NCBI GenBank assembly: GCA_964017065.1
Contig: OZ024786.1
Location: 4,379,781 to 4,443,780, forward strand
DNA length: 64,000 nt
Source of the DNA: Haliclona indistincta
Taxonomy: Eukaryota > Porifera > Demospongiae > Haplosclerida > Chalinidae
Direction of reading: 5' to 3'
Below, in pieces: positions 21,290 to 32,973 of this stretch. Made by a program: the position numbers and the translations under genes. Each line of letters starts with the position of its first letter. Within the stretch, counting starts at the first letter, position 1. Under the pieces are notes generated by a model. That model searched no databases. It worked only from the letters and a program-made list of their open reading frames with translations, and was not told the DNA's origin.

Positions 21290-22515
21290 GCTCTGTATCC
21301 CTAGAATCAGGGTTTAGAATCACTAGGTCTATCAAACAGCGCTAGATTCAGTGAGAATGCATACAGTTCACTGCTATTGTGCTATTGGAACAGAGAAATA
21401 GCTCTGTTTATCTAGAATCAGGGTTTAGAATCACTAGGTCTATCAAACAGCGCTAGATTCAGTGAGAATGCATACAGTTCACTGCTACTGAGCTATTGGA
21501 ACAGAGAAATAGATCTGTATCCCTAGAATCAGGGTTTAGAATCACTAGGTCTATCAAACAGCGCTAGATTCAGTGAGAATGCATACAGTTCACTGCTATT
21601 GAGCTATTGGAACAGAGAAATAGCTCTGTATCCCTAGAATCAGGGTTTAGAATCACTAGGTCTATCAAACAGCGCTAGATTCAGTGAGAATGCATACAGT
21701 TCACTGCTACTGAGCTATTGGAACAGAGAAATAGCTCTGTATCCCTAGAATCAGGGTTTAGAATCACTAGGTCTATCAAACAGCACTAGATTCAGTGAGA
21801 ATGCATACAGTTCACTGCTACTGAGCTATTGGAACAGAGAAATAGCTCTGTTTCCCTAGAATCAGGGTTTAGAATCACTAGGTCTATCAAACAGCGCTAG
21901 ATTCAGTGAGAATGCATACAGTTCACTGCTATTGTGCTATTGGAACAGAGAAATAGATATGTATCCCTAGAATCAGGGTTTAGAATCACTAGGTCTATCA
22001 AACAGCGCTAGATTCAGTGAGAATGCATACAGTTCACTGCTACTGAGCTATTGGAACAGAGAAATAGCTCTGTTTCCCTAGAATCAGGGTTTAGAATCAC
22101 TAGGTCTATCAAACAGCGCTAGATTCAGTGAGAATGCATACAGTTCACTGCTACTGAGCTATTGGAACAGAGAAATAGATCTGTATCCCTAGAATCAGGG
22201 TTTAGAATCACTAGGTCTATCAAACAGCGCTAGATTCAGCATACAGTTCACTGCTATTGTGCTATTGGAACAGAGAAATAGATCTGTATCCCTAGAATCA
22301 GGGTTTAGAATCACTAGGTCTATCAAACAGCGCTAGATTCAGTGAGAATGCATACAGTTCACTGCTACTGAGCTATTGGAACAGAGAAATAGCTCTGTAT
22401 CCCTAGAAGCAGGGTTTAGAATCACTAGGTCTATCAAACAGCGCTAGAATGCATACAGTTCACTGCTATTGAGCTATTGGAACAGAGAAATAGATCTGTA
22501 TCCCTAGAATCAGAG
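21290..22515. repeat. 111-bp minisatellite array
   Basis: About eleven tandem units of roughly 111 bp with landmarks gttcactgctattgagctat, agaatcagggtttagaatca and caaacagcgctagattcagt. Two late units carry internal deletions (about 22236 and 22447). Each unit has a small inverted repeat (CAGAGAAATAGCTCTG). Units alternate at a few positions (attgtg/actgag, gctctg/gatctg). Confidence 0.92.
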
Positions 22516-23179
22516 TCTCACGAACCAATCCACTAAGAGTGTACGCACACACCTCCCTGAGACCTGTAAAGAGTCCCACTTGTCTAGCTGTAGTTTAATA
22601 ACCCATTGTATCAGTAGAGCGTATGACATGCTACTGTTGATTGTGACTGTTTGCTCTTTTATTATACAAAACATGTACTAATTCATCAAAATAAAGTCTC
22701 AGTTAGTTTCTGTGTTGTTCTTGAAAGCTCGCTGTTGATAAAAGAAGAAAACATAAAATTAATCATAATACCCAAGCAGCACTAACCGTTAAAGCATCGA
22801 TGAGTATAGCTTTAGCCAATATTGTAGCTGCACAAAATGATGTGTCTGCCTCCAATCACGAGGAGAAACTACTCACTAAGGGCAGACACACAGCAAAGAA
22901 CAAGAGAGAGAGAGAGAGTTGGAAAACACTGTCACACACACAGACAGGTTTACGTCCTTGCACATACCTGTCATGTTTAACAGTAATCATTTGGGGAGTG
23001 TTAGAGTAACAGCTTCAGCAGTACAGTGAGAGGCCTTCCTAGCTTAAAGTGCATTTAGGGACCGTCTGTTCTTTATCCCTGTTTCAGAAAGGAGAGAACA
23101 AGAAAGAGTGAGAGAGGGCTATAATTGGAGAACCACCAAGCACACACACAAACGCATGCACACCTCAAAGGGACAGACA
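22516..23179. other. Interior of CACTA-like element between repeats
   Basis: No gene seen. It includes short GA runs (22905-22920, 23090-23115) and a CA stretch (23140-23150) that grow into the GA tract downstream. Confidence 0.4.
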
Positions 23180-23250
23180 TACTGACGAGAAAGAGAGAGA
23201 GAGAGGGAGGGAGGGAGGGAGAGGGAGGGAGGGAGAGGGAGGGAGAGAGG

Positions 23251-23283
<33 letters not shown>

Positions 23284-23345
23284 CGAGAGAAAGACGGAGA
23301 GAGACTCAGAGAGAGACTGAGAGAGAGAGGGAGAGAGAGAGAATC

Positions 23346-23391
<46 letters not shown>

Positions 23392-23400
23392 GGGGGAGAG
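23180..23400. repeat. (GA)n / (GGGA)n microsatellite
   Basis: Nearly pure purine on the plus strand, mixing GAGA and GGGAGGGA runs. The Arg-Glu-rich frame through it is an artefact. Long purine tracts of this kind can form triplex structures. Confidence 0.95.
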
Positions 23401-24007
23401 AGTGTTCACACAAACAAGGGTTACACATACTTTGATTGGTCATTGCAAGTGATAAGAGAAGAACCAACACACTGTGGCTTACCACTACTAGGTGCTACAG
23501 AGGAAGAGAGGAGAAATAGAAATACATTTGTGACCAATTACCATCATCATGATACTATAAGTGATCTAGACTGTGAGATGAAAGAGACTGAGAGCAAGAA
23601 AGAAAGGGACAGAGAGCTACTGCTGGAGGACACACACATAATTATTATTACATATGAACTGTGACATCTTGACAGTGTGCTGACAAAAGATGGGACAACT
23701 TGAACTTGACAAATGAAGGTTCAAAACAAACACACACACACACACACCTTGAATGTCGTCCACCGAAACACACACTCTGACACACCTTGACTAAACGCTG
23801 CCCGTATGGGTCACGCGTCCCCTCAAAGGAGAGGAATGAGCGATAGATTGTATGAGCTATGTGGAGCCTTAGCGACAACGATGAACAGTCTGCTTCTAAA
23901 CCATTTGTCACAGATCACACATTGTACAGCACCTGCCTGCTCGTGGATTGGCTTACTACGCTCTCTTAAGCACTTATGCCTTGTCGCTCTCTCTGGTGAA
24001 AGATCAC

Positions 24008-24008
24008 T

Positions 24009-24080
<72 letters not shown>
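24008..24080. repeat. (CA)n microsatellite
   Basis: About 36 uninterrupted CA dinucleotides. The Cys-Val and Thr-His frames on the two strands are artefacts. Confidence 0.97.
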
Positions 24081-24083
<3 letters not shown>

Positions 24084-24719
24084 CTTACTACTTTGGTGAT
24101 ACACAATAATCGAGAAACTACTGATAGCACATGAAGATCAATGCAAATCGATCTGAGTCATGCTATAATAGTTTAGAGAATGAGAGAACAGAGAGATGGG
24201 AGGCAAAGACAAGAGACAGGAACAGTGGAACTCACTTGTATCTCAGACTCTGATGCTGGTACCGGTATTAAATGCTGACACGCTCGTGCTGACATCTGCT
24301 AGTCGGGAGCGCCTTATTTAGCGCGCAATCATCCTATTGGTCAGCCGATTCTCGCACGTGAGTAACCACGCGGTCGATCTATATGGCGCTAGGGCAGCTT
24401 CCACAGCCTTCACATTCACTCAAGGTGATGTCTGTTATCATTTTCTGACTATTGTTACAGCTATCTGTGTTTATAGGAGCCGTATGAAACTGATCTAATA
24501 GCTGAGACTGAGTATTTGCGCCGTTTGGATGCATTACTTTTTGATAGACTGGAGCGTATATATATACATGATGATGATGTCTGTGTTCAAGGTTTGATAA
24601 AGACTTAGTAATTAGTAACTTGGACTGTTGTAGCTTTGTTATGGGTTGTGGAGTTTTCTCACTATACACCTTCACACCTTGCCGTGCAACCTATGTGGAT
24701 TAAGATATTATAGGTTCAT

Positions 24720-25310
24720 TGTTCTGGCACTGTTTTTCTCATTCAGGTTATCTGCTCTTAGACAGTGTTTTTATCATTCAGGGTGACTGAGATTGTGTTA
24801 AAGGTTCATTATTCTGTCTTGTGCTGTATATATATTTCTCTCATTCAGGTTATGTGCTCTGAGACGAAGTCCAACGTGGTTTTCTCATTCGGGATGACTG
24901 AGATAATATCAAAGGTTCATTGTTCTGTTGTGTGCTGTGTAACTGTGTTTCTCATTCAAGTTATGTGCTCTGAGACGAAGTCCAACATTGGTTTTCTCAT
25001 TCAGGGTGACTGAGATAATATCAAAGGTTCATTATTCTGTTGTGTGCTGTATAACTGTTTCTCTCATTCAGGTTATGTGCTCTGAGACGAAGTCCAACGT
25101 TGGTTTTCTCATTCAAGATGACTGAGATAATATCAAAGGTTCATTGTTCTGTTGTGTGCTGTATAACTGTTTCTCTCATTCAGGTTAGCTCTGAGACGAA
25201 GTCCAACGTTGGTTTTCTCATTCAAGATGACTGAGATAATATCAAAGGTTCATTGTTCTGTTGTGTGCTGTATAACTGTCTCTCTCATTCAGGTTATCTA
25301 CTCTTAGACA
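24720..25310. repeat. Second 111-112-bp minisatellite
   Basis: About five units with landmarks gttatgtgctctgagacgaa, gactgagataatatcaaagg and ttctctcattcagg. Each unit holds two CTCATTCAG acceptor-like stretches on the plus strand. The sequence is unrelated to the 21.3-22.5 kb array, yet the period is almost the same. Confidence 0.88.
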
Positions 25311-25804
25311 GACCTGTAGGTTGTTGATATAATTATATCAGGCTAGATGTAAGTGCTTGATTGTTTATTTATTGTTGCATAATTATTATTATTAACAGAT
25401 TTTCAAGGCTACAATTTATTCAGTGAAGAAGCGAAGCAAACAAACTCTTTTATTGTTCAGTGTCTATTTTATTGTCGTTTAGTATTAATTTTATTTGAAA
25501 CAATACGGTACAGTTATTATCACCCCGTATCAAACGATTTCACCAAGCCGTGGAGAGCCCGTACTCAACTATTTCACGGTGTATACCCGTCACTTCAACG
25601 GGACAGTCCTTCCCGTTATCTTTATTCGACGGTACGTTTTTAAACCGTGAACATCGATTCTACGGTGCAATCCGTATAATCTCGAGTCTCATTACGGGTT
25701 GTCACGGTCATAAAACGGGAAGCCGACGGACCCCGTGTATTCGTAATACACGGTTTCGGTTTACTTATAATACGGCGCCGTATTTCTGGACAGGTTTTGC
25801 TGTG

Positions 25805-26757
25805 CACACTACTATTGCACTACCAGTGACTCTGTTCCATTGTTCCACTATCTCCTAATACACACTATTGCACTACCAGTGACTCTGTTCCATTGTTACA
25901 CTATCTCCTAATACACACTATTGCACTACCAGTGACTCTGTTCCATTGTTACACTATCTCCTAATACACACTATTGCACTACCAGTGACTCTGTTCCATT
26001 GTTACACTATCTCCTAATACACACTATTGCACTACCAGTGACTCTGTTCCATTGCTACACTATCTCCTAATACACACTACTATTGCACTACCAGTGACTC
26101 TGTTCCATTGTTACACTATCTCATAATACACACTATTGCACTACCAGTGACTCTGTTCCATTGCTACACTATCTCCTAATACACACTACTATTGCACTAC
26201 CAGTGACTCTGTTCCATTGTTACACTATCTCCTAATACACACTATTGCACTACCAGTGACTCTGTTCCATTGTTCCACTATCTCCTAATACACACTACTA
26301 TTGCACTACCAGTGACTCTGTTCCATTGTTCCACTATCTCCTAATACACACTATTGCACTACCAGTGACTCTGTTCCATTGTTACACTATCTCCTAATAC
26401 ACACTATTGCACTACCAGTGACTCTGTTCCATTGTTACACTATCTCCTAATACACACTATTGCACTACCAGTGACTCTGTTCCATTGTTACACTATCTCC
26501 TAATACACACTATTGCACTACCAGTGACTCTGTTCCATTGCTACACTATCTCCTAATACACACTACTATTGCACTACCAGTGACTCTGTTCCATTGTTAC
26601 ACTATCTCCTAATACACACTATTGCACTACCAGTGACTCTGTTCCATTGTTACACTATCTCCTAATACACACTATTGCACTACCAGTGACTCTGTTCCAT
26701 TGTTACACTATCTCCCAATACACACTACTATTGCGCTATCAGTGACTCTGTTCCATA
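25805..26757. repeat. 53-bp satellite, right segment
   Basis: About eighteen tandem units of the same 53-bp satellite as 17830-18204. The variants are an extra cta (cactactattgc) and ttgttac/ttgttcc/ttgctac. It ends at a foreign fragment (26758-27095), after which about two more units lead to the Death-domain exon. Confidence 0.93.
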
Positions 26758-26877
26758 ATGGTGACCAAAATGTTATTAAGACAGGTACATGATGTAACGA
26801 GTAGGTAAAAATAAAAATAAGAAATAAAATTTAAGTAGGACCAATTCAGATTTTGTAGAGAAAAATATTAAAACAGT

Positions 26878-27090
26878 TTAACCAGATCCATTGCCCTCTG
26901 CAAGGGCTAAAGTTAGAGTATCTGTCTTTAGGTTAAAGGGCTTAGATTTTGCGGACCTGGTTCCTCGCAAGCACATAAGTGTGGAGCGCAGTAGAGCGAA
27001 ACTCAGTCGACTCCTCAGAAAACCCATTATCTGACCATAGGAAGCATCATGTTTTTCAGCGAGAAGGTTTCCAATTCTCTTCAGAGTCAA
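26878..27090 (-). pseudogene. C-terminal fragment of a transposable-element-type protein
   Basis: 70 codons on the minus strand with a core FLRSRLSFALLRSTLMCLRG followed by TRS. From memory, tails of this kind (RLSFALLRSAxxCLRGSR) end large mobile-element proteins in corals and sponges; I cannot name the family. The fragment is flanked on both sides by 53-bp satellite, and a short direct repeat (attctcttcagagt) lies at its edge. Probably an inserted, 5'-truncated piece. Confidence 0.4.
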
Positions 27091-27283
27091 TTCTCTTCAG
27101 AGTGACTCTGTTCCATTGTTCCACTATCTCCTAATACACACTATTGCACTATCAGTGACTCTGTTCCATTGTTCCACTATCTCCTAATACACACTATTGC
27201 ACTTCCAGAGACTCAGAGTTATTGACTTGTGCAAAACCGATACATAAACACATAATACTACTCACAAGTGTATAATGACTTAC

Positions 27284-27570
27284 AAAATAAAAAAATTGTA
27301 TTTGTATTCTGAGCCATTGTCTAATATCAGTTGCTATTCTGCGTTCATCAACTCTCTCTAGTGCGGTGACAATAGTGTTCCATGTGCATGGTAGTGTCTC
27401 TTCTCGTCTCCATTGTTCAAACACCTTAGCAAAGAGCCGTATATGATTGCTGTACTCTGTGTCGTATGCTTCTAGAATGGGTATATCGATCTGTAACTGT
27501 ATCCCAACTTGGAAACATTTGACCGGTCTCTTCCGAGCAACATGAGTCATCAGTTCATGTATCTTGGACT
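27284..27570 (-). CDS. Death-domain exon (orphan copy, open)
   Basis: 287-nt exon on the minus strand between a CTCTATCTCAG acceptor and a GTAAGT donor. It enters with two leading bases and leaves in phase 0. The encoded segment contains RKRPVKCFQVGIQLQID, EAYDTEYSNH, FEQWRREETLPCTWNTIVTAL and RRIATDIRQWL. The W/F-x2-G-x2-L start and the later W...TWxxIVxAL...IA pattern fit the Death-domain fold of six helices. Its frame is uninterrupted, unlike the paralogue at 60249-59964. Upstream lies only a (CTCA)n tract, so the 5' part of the gene is missing; it may be a gene relic. Entry phase matches the donor of the COR-like exon at 60.4 kb. Confidence 0.55.
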
Positions 27571-27689
27571 CTGAGATAGAGGATCACACTGATCTGTGAT
27601 CAAAACAGCAAAGATAAAGCACAACATCATTTTCATGCATTTTCATTATAATTATTAACCTTGAGTTGCCGTATGATGAACTGAACACT

Positions 27690-28475
27690 CACTCACTCAT
27701 TCACTCACTCACTCACTCACTCACTCACACCACTCACTACTCACACGCTTGCTCACACCACTCACTCACTCGCTCGCTCACTCACTCACTCGCTCACTTA
27801 CTCACAAAACTCACTTGCTCACTCACACGCTCTCTCACACGTTCACTCACTCGCTCATTCACGCCACTCACTCACATCCTCACTCGCTCACTCACTCACT
27901 CACTCACTCACTCACGCCACTCACTCACATCACTCACTCACGCCACTCACTCACACCCTCACACACTCACTCACACCCTCACTCACTCACTCACTCACTC
28001 ACTCGCTCGCTCACTCGCTCACTCACTCACTCGCTCACACCACTCACTGTCTCACTCGCTCACTCACTCGCTCACTCACTCACTCACTCACTCACTCACT
28101 CACTCACTCACACCACTCACTCTACTCACACACTTGCTCACACCACTCACTCACTCGCTCGCTCACTCACTCACTCGCTCACTAACTCACAAAACTCACT
28201 TGCTCACTCACACGCTCTCTCACACGTTCACTCACTCGCTCACTTGCTCATTCACGCCACTCACTCACACCCTCACTCGCTCACTCACTCACTCACGCCA
28301 CTCACTCACTCACGTCACTCACTCACGCCACTCACTCACGCCACTCACTCACTCACACCCTCACTCACACCCTCACTCACACCCACACTCACACCCTCAC
28401 ACCCTAGCTCACTCACTCACTCACTCACTCACTCACCCACCCACCCACTCCCATTTCCACTCACTCACTCACTCA
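27690..28475. repeat. (CTCA)n microsatellite with CGCT and ACAC variants
   Basis: About 790 bp dominated by CACT units with CGCT, ACAC and ACGC interruptions and some higher-order repetition (27.74-27.87 kb is echoed at 28.13-28.28 kb). The long Thr-His-Ser-Leu frames in two registers are artefacts of the 4-bp repeat. Similar tracts lie at 38865-39205 and 60955-61660. Confidence 0.96.
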
Positions 28476-29579
28476 CATATAAGAATTATGAACAAGATTC
28501 ATTATTGATCTACTACTTTATGTATTCTATCATGGCTTGTAAATCAGTAAGACATTAATGATGTTATTGGAGGAGAACTAATCGATGAGGACAAAGTGGA
28601 GTGTAAGATAGTGTGGATATGCACTGTATGCAATCTTCACAGTTAACAGTCAATTTTAGTGACAGACATCTTTTACAGTGGTATCATTGAGGTTGTGTTG
28701 GACTCAAGCTCAACCAAACTAGGTTTTGAAGGTCATGTGTACATAGTCTTCAAACTTATTCTGTCTTTCTCACATAGTTTAAAATCATTGTTGCTTTACT
28801 AACAACTATGGTACAAGCTAGTTGGGTAGCTAGGGTATTCTGCACCAATGCAGTATTTGTTATTCACCATTACTTTACATGAAAACTAAGCACAGATCAG
28901 GAGAAAACTGCACGTTACCAAGAATTTCTTTCTTCAAGTACCGATGCTGGTGCTATAAGTTAAAACATATACATTACCTACGGAAGCCCATAGCGGACAT
29001 TTCACTTTGCTAATTTCCATTTTTCATCAATAACAAGCTTAATAGTAAACTGGTGAAAACAATAGTGTGTGACACGCTCGACAATATGGCGACACGTGTC
29101 TAGTGCATCTAGCCAGTTATAACAGAAGATTTTTGAGAATTTTTGTCGAGTAGAAAAGTAAAAGTAGAGGTAATTCTAAAGCTTGAGACAGAAGACATCG
29201 AAACAATTGAAGACTTCAAATCGCTAATACCAATGCAGTCATTGGGACGTGTGCTGCTCCACTTACTAGTCACGTGAACCGAAATTCCAGAATGACAAAA
29301 AATCACCTCTCTCATCTTGTATACAATAAACCAACTCAGACTATACAGTAGATCTATGAACATTAGTACGTACAATAAAAAGATAAACTACAGCTCAACT
29401 GTCAGTAACATAAAGCACTCTAATATCAGTGCAAATTTTGATGCACTCTGCAATCTGATGCTCTGATGCACTCTCTGATGGCTCTCATGCACTCTGATGC
29501 ACTCTCTGTTGCTCTCATGCACTCTCCACTCTAATGCACTCTCATTATTATGTTGCTGTCCTTGCGCACCATTATATGT
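28476..29579. other. Spacer, nothing coding seen
   Basis: No supported gene. A short irregular tandem (gatgcactctctgatggctc type) occupies about 29435-29545. The minus-strand frame at 29375-29109 has no recognisable features. Confidence 0.45.
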
Positions 29580-30017
29580 ACATGATAATAATATGCATTC
29601 TATAACGCTCTCTTGCTCTCCACGCACAAAAACAATTTACGGAATGATGGTTAGACCAGTTATGAACACAAATTCAACAATACAAAAGAGCCATGCTCCT
29701 ACATGACACATGGGGAAGAAGAAGCACAAACAAAAGAAGAGAAAGAAGAGAGCCGTGTCCCCCTCCACGACACACATCAGGCTGTACATTTTTTTGTAAT
29801 TTTATATTTTAGGGAAGGGAAGAGAAATAGAAGGAAACAACATGAGGAAGATATGAAAGAGCTGTGCCCCAACACAACACATGGAGATAAGCACAAACAT
29901 AAGATAAAAGTAAAGGGTTAGGGTTAGACTGATAGTTAAAGAAGAATAATGTTGAAGAATATGTTGAAGAATTTTGAAGCTGCGTAGTCTCTATAGTCAG
30001 AAATGCCATCGTGACGA

Positions 30018-32973
30018 TCAGCTCAATTCAATTCCTAGTACGGCAGCAACGCAGCTCGCACTAAATTCGCCCTTTTTCAACAAATCCCACAAGTTTTGAT
30101 AGATCTGCGGCTGTGAGTCTTCGTCAAGACATGTGATAATAATCAACAACAAAGAATGAATGTCATGTAGCTTATACATGGGCTGGTTTGGCAATGCATC
30201 AGGATGCCTACATGCGACATTCCTACACTTGATGCCAGAATTGTACGACCCAGGATAATATTTCCCTTCTTTCGATACCAAGTCATAATCGATGAGCTTA
30301 CTTGTATCGTCAAAGAATATAATATTTTCCAACCGGACATCTCCATGAACCAACTCTGATTTATGCAACTTATCCAGGTCTCTGAGTACCCCAGAAAATT
30401 GAGAAAGTGATTTTGGGTTAATACTGCCCTCCACATATTCGTAAGTAAGTAGCTTCACGTCTGAGGAGAGTTGAACTACTTCACCCTCAAAGTGGTCTGG
30501 TTTCTCATCAGGTTGTCTTACGTTTGAATAGTACTTGTATACAAAACCGTTTGCTTCGTTAAGGAATACACGACAGTCAACTCCTTCCTTCAGTGGAATC
30601 AAGTCAGCATCATAGAGAGGCTCTGCATATGCCATTCGATTACGAATATTAAAAGAGTTTTGAATGATGAACTGCACTCCACAGTACAATGCACATAGTA
30701 GTGGTTTGGAGTGCAGTTGACTTTTTCCACTTATTGGTAAGCACCACAACTTCTCCAATCCTTCCACATACAACTGCAACTTCGCTTCCGTCTTTGTACA
30801 AGGGAGTCCTAACATCACAGGACACATACGCTCGCCTGTGAATGAATGGACCTCGACACAGCCACAACCATAGAGCGCAGATTCTCTATAAGCTGTTTCA
30901 AATTCAGTATTCTTTACATCTGCAACAAGCACAGGCGTACCAGCTTCCCCATTCACGGAAGAGCAAACGTAAATGTCGGCTGCCTCAGGGTTTCTGCGGG
31001 TCGCATCCTGGCGCTTTCTGACAGGGCATTGGTGCAAGCAGAGTCCATTGCGAGTCTTATGAAAAAGGAATTCGTGTAAGTGGATAGATATTAGAGCTGA
31101 AAGAGATAATTCTGACTTGCAAAGAAGATGGTGAGAGTATAAACCGAAATTTGATTGCTTTTCTGTTAGACTGCATGCTTTTTCTAAGCGTGAACTAGCA
31201 TTGTCTAAACACACCCTATCAATCTCGAAGGCATTCTCCGAACACACCAATTCGAACCTTAGTGATCCTTCATTCGACGATACCTGTTCTTTGGCTACAT
31301 CTAGTACTTTTTGCAACTCGATTCCTAGCCAATGACTGTAAATCGGCATATCTTGAATATACTTTTGAGACCTTTCCTCGTTCTGTGCAAGACATGAAAT
31401 GCTGTCAGACATTTTCGGTATACCAATTGATCCTGTAGAAGATTAGAAGATGAATGAATTGTAGCAGTGTACAGTGCTTTTAATCTAGAGGAGCCACTTT
31501 TTATTCCCTGAGTTGTGTGTGTAGTCCACACAACTTTCTACATAGCCCTTTCTATTGCATTAATGCAGATTGCAACTACGAGGATGAGAAAATGCAAGAC
31601 ACACGATGCTCTACTGCTCTCTCCCATTGAAGCTAATACAATAGCGCCATGTTTGTGACATCACTATAATTTGTACAACGTCACGACGAACCACACCTAC
31701 GACACAGCAGCCACAGTCTAGCGCCACAACGAGGCTTGGCGGTTATTATTCCTCGAGCTTAGCTAATATCTATGCTGTAGAAGCACGCTTAAGAACGGGC
31801 AAAGCGCAAAACACAGCTTTTGATCGGCGCCATTCTTGCCGCTCGACAGTGAGCGGCGCAGCGAACGCAGAAACACGTAATCGATAAACGCTCATATTGG
31901 ATGAATATCATTATAACACGGCAGAGAATCGAAGTCACAGCTAAAGTTGGTGTTCTCGCTGACCGCGTTTGCGCATGGATGGACGTATCGCGCTAGTACA
32001 AGTATCTGGCTATCCAGAGATCAAGTGGTTTTTCTTAACTCGCAAAGATGTCCAGATTTCAGTCTTAACACTTTTGTCACCAAAAAATAGCCAATTTCTG
32101 GTACATTTAGGGCTCATAATTCACTATGCTTGGAAGTTAAGCTCTCTAACTTGCTGAGATTAAAACTGAATAGCCATTCAAGCAGACTGCAAAGGGAATT
32201 TTCTTAACTCAGCTCCATACTATTTTTCTGGCCTTAACACATTTTTTCATAATTGCAAACCAATGCCTCGTACACAAGCAGCAACAACTTTACTGTCACA
32301 AGCAGCAACAACTTTACTGTCAACTAGCATAATCAGTCCAGATTTTCTACACACACTACAGAATGATGTGTGAACACTCATAGCAAATTTATATAGTTAC
32401 TTTTTCTGATACTTTTTAACCACAAAACACAAAAGTGCTGTATGTACCATGCAGGGGCCTATGCTAATTGGCACCTGCAATTAATCACTTTTGCTATTGC
32501 TTACGTGTTGACTGCTTGTTTAGCTGCTTCTTTTCCTTTCCTAGCTCCTTCTCTTTCTCTCTTAGATCATCCTCTTTCTTTCTTAGATCACGCTTTTCCG
32601 TTCTTAGATGATCCTCTGTCTTTGTTAGATACGTTCTTTGCTCTGCTAGATCATTTTTTTTTCCTGTTAGATACCCCTTTTTCTCTTCTAGATGTTTTAG
32701 CTGGTCATTGTTGTCTCCTTCTGTAACCAATTGTTGTATTCTGTCTTTCACACTTCGTATTTCCTTTCCCACAATTTCTATTTCGGCTACCACACCTTGT
32801 CTTTCCTTCACCACAGTTATTATCTCGACTTCTAAACCTTCTATCTTGACTTGTACACCTTTTATCTCGACTTGTACACCTTTTATCTCGTCTTCGATAC
32901 AGCGATCTTTAAATATACTCACTTCCATCATTTCTGACACTTTAAGACGTTTAGGAGGAGGTAAGTCACTCAT
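30018..32973 (-). CDS. Coiled-coil / PD-(D/E)XK-like nuclease / protein-kinase-like protein, copy II
   Basis: Exon 1 (32973-32505) and exon 2 (31432-30018) join in phase 1 across a GTAAGC...CTACAG intron, giving 627 residues. Residues 1-12 hold an NLS-like PPPKRLKV; about 20-155 is a Glu/Lys-rich coiled coil. The middle region has a nuclease-like signature: HLHEF (E277), AADIYV (D309) and VLVADVKN (D328-x-K330), the E-D-DxK layout of the PD-(D/E)XK fold. The C-terminal region is kinase-like: K456 in FVYKYY, HGDVRLEN (H519, D521, N526), DYD for DFG (D538) and D580 in LHDIHS. Pairing of these two folds is known from Crinkler (CRN) proteins; the assignment here is inference from motifs. An acceptor directly before the ATG (32978) implies a 5' non-coding exon. 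All key residues are kept in both paralogues. Confidence 0.75.
31540..31990 (-). promoter_or_regulatory. Promoter-like cassette inside the kinase-gene intron, copy II
   Basis: This CpG-richer block is repeated at 47120-47535 and, in opposite orientation, at 52150-52610 outside any gene. On the minus strand it has ACGTTGTACAAATTATAGTG, then ACAAACATGGCGC (YY1-like), 200 bp before exon 2. Exon 2 has its own in-frame ATG (31412). I infer a possible internal promoter that would make a product lacking the coiled coil. It could equally be a mobile element remnant. Confidence 0.35.

Larger units (their letters stand above)
18205..25804. mobile_element. CACTA/EnSpm-like element, about 7.6 kb, inserted in satellite
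   Basis: The inverted ends are CACAGCAAAACC and GGTTTTGCTGTG with a 3-bp target duplication CAC (18202-18204, 25805-25807). Joining the flanks restores the satellite phase (aatacacactactattgc). Both subterminal regions (18205-18320 and 25500-25800) are packed with short ACGG/CCGT repeats, typical of CACTA subterminal repeats. No transposase core is visible. The inside holds a possible zinc-finger exon, a 200-bp direct repeat (about 19876-20075 and 20985-21185), two minisatellites of about 111 bp and GA/CA microsatellites. It is probably non-autonomous. A CCAAT-type box (ATTGGTCAG, near 24337) lies in a GC-rich patch at 24270-24400. Confidence 0.8.

Noticed and set aside
23125..23664. 179-codon Arg-Glu-rich frame
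   Set aside because: Created by the GA microsatellite; flanking parts have no recognisable domain.
24008..24104. Cys-Val and Thr-His rich frames
   Set aside because: Artefacts of a CA microsatellite.
17830..26757. Regular repeats that could suggest a CRISPR-like array
   Set aside because: Units are contiguous 53-bp satellite copies with no unique spacers, and the genome is eukaryotic.
27666..28558. Long Thr-His-Ser-Leu frames (up to 280 codons) here and at 38.8-39.2 and 60.9-61.7 kb
   Set aside because: Pure consequence of a 4-bp CTCA repeat, open in more than one register; no protein signal.
31969..32157. Plus-strand frame MRMDGRIALVQV, repeated at 47528 with a different end
   Set aside because: Lies in the intron; the reading diverges by frameshift between the two copies and has no domain.
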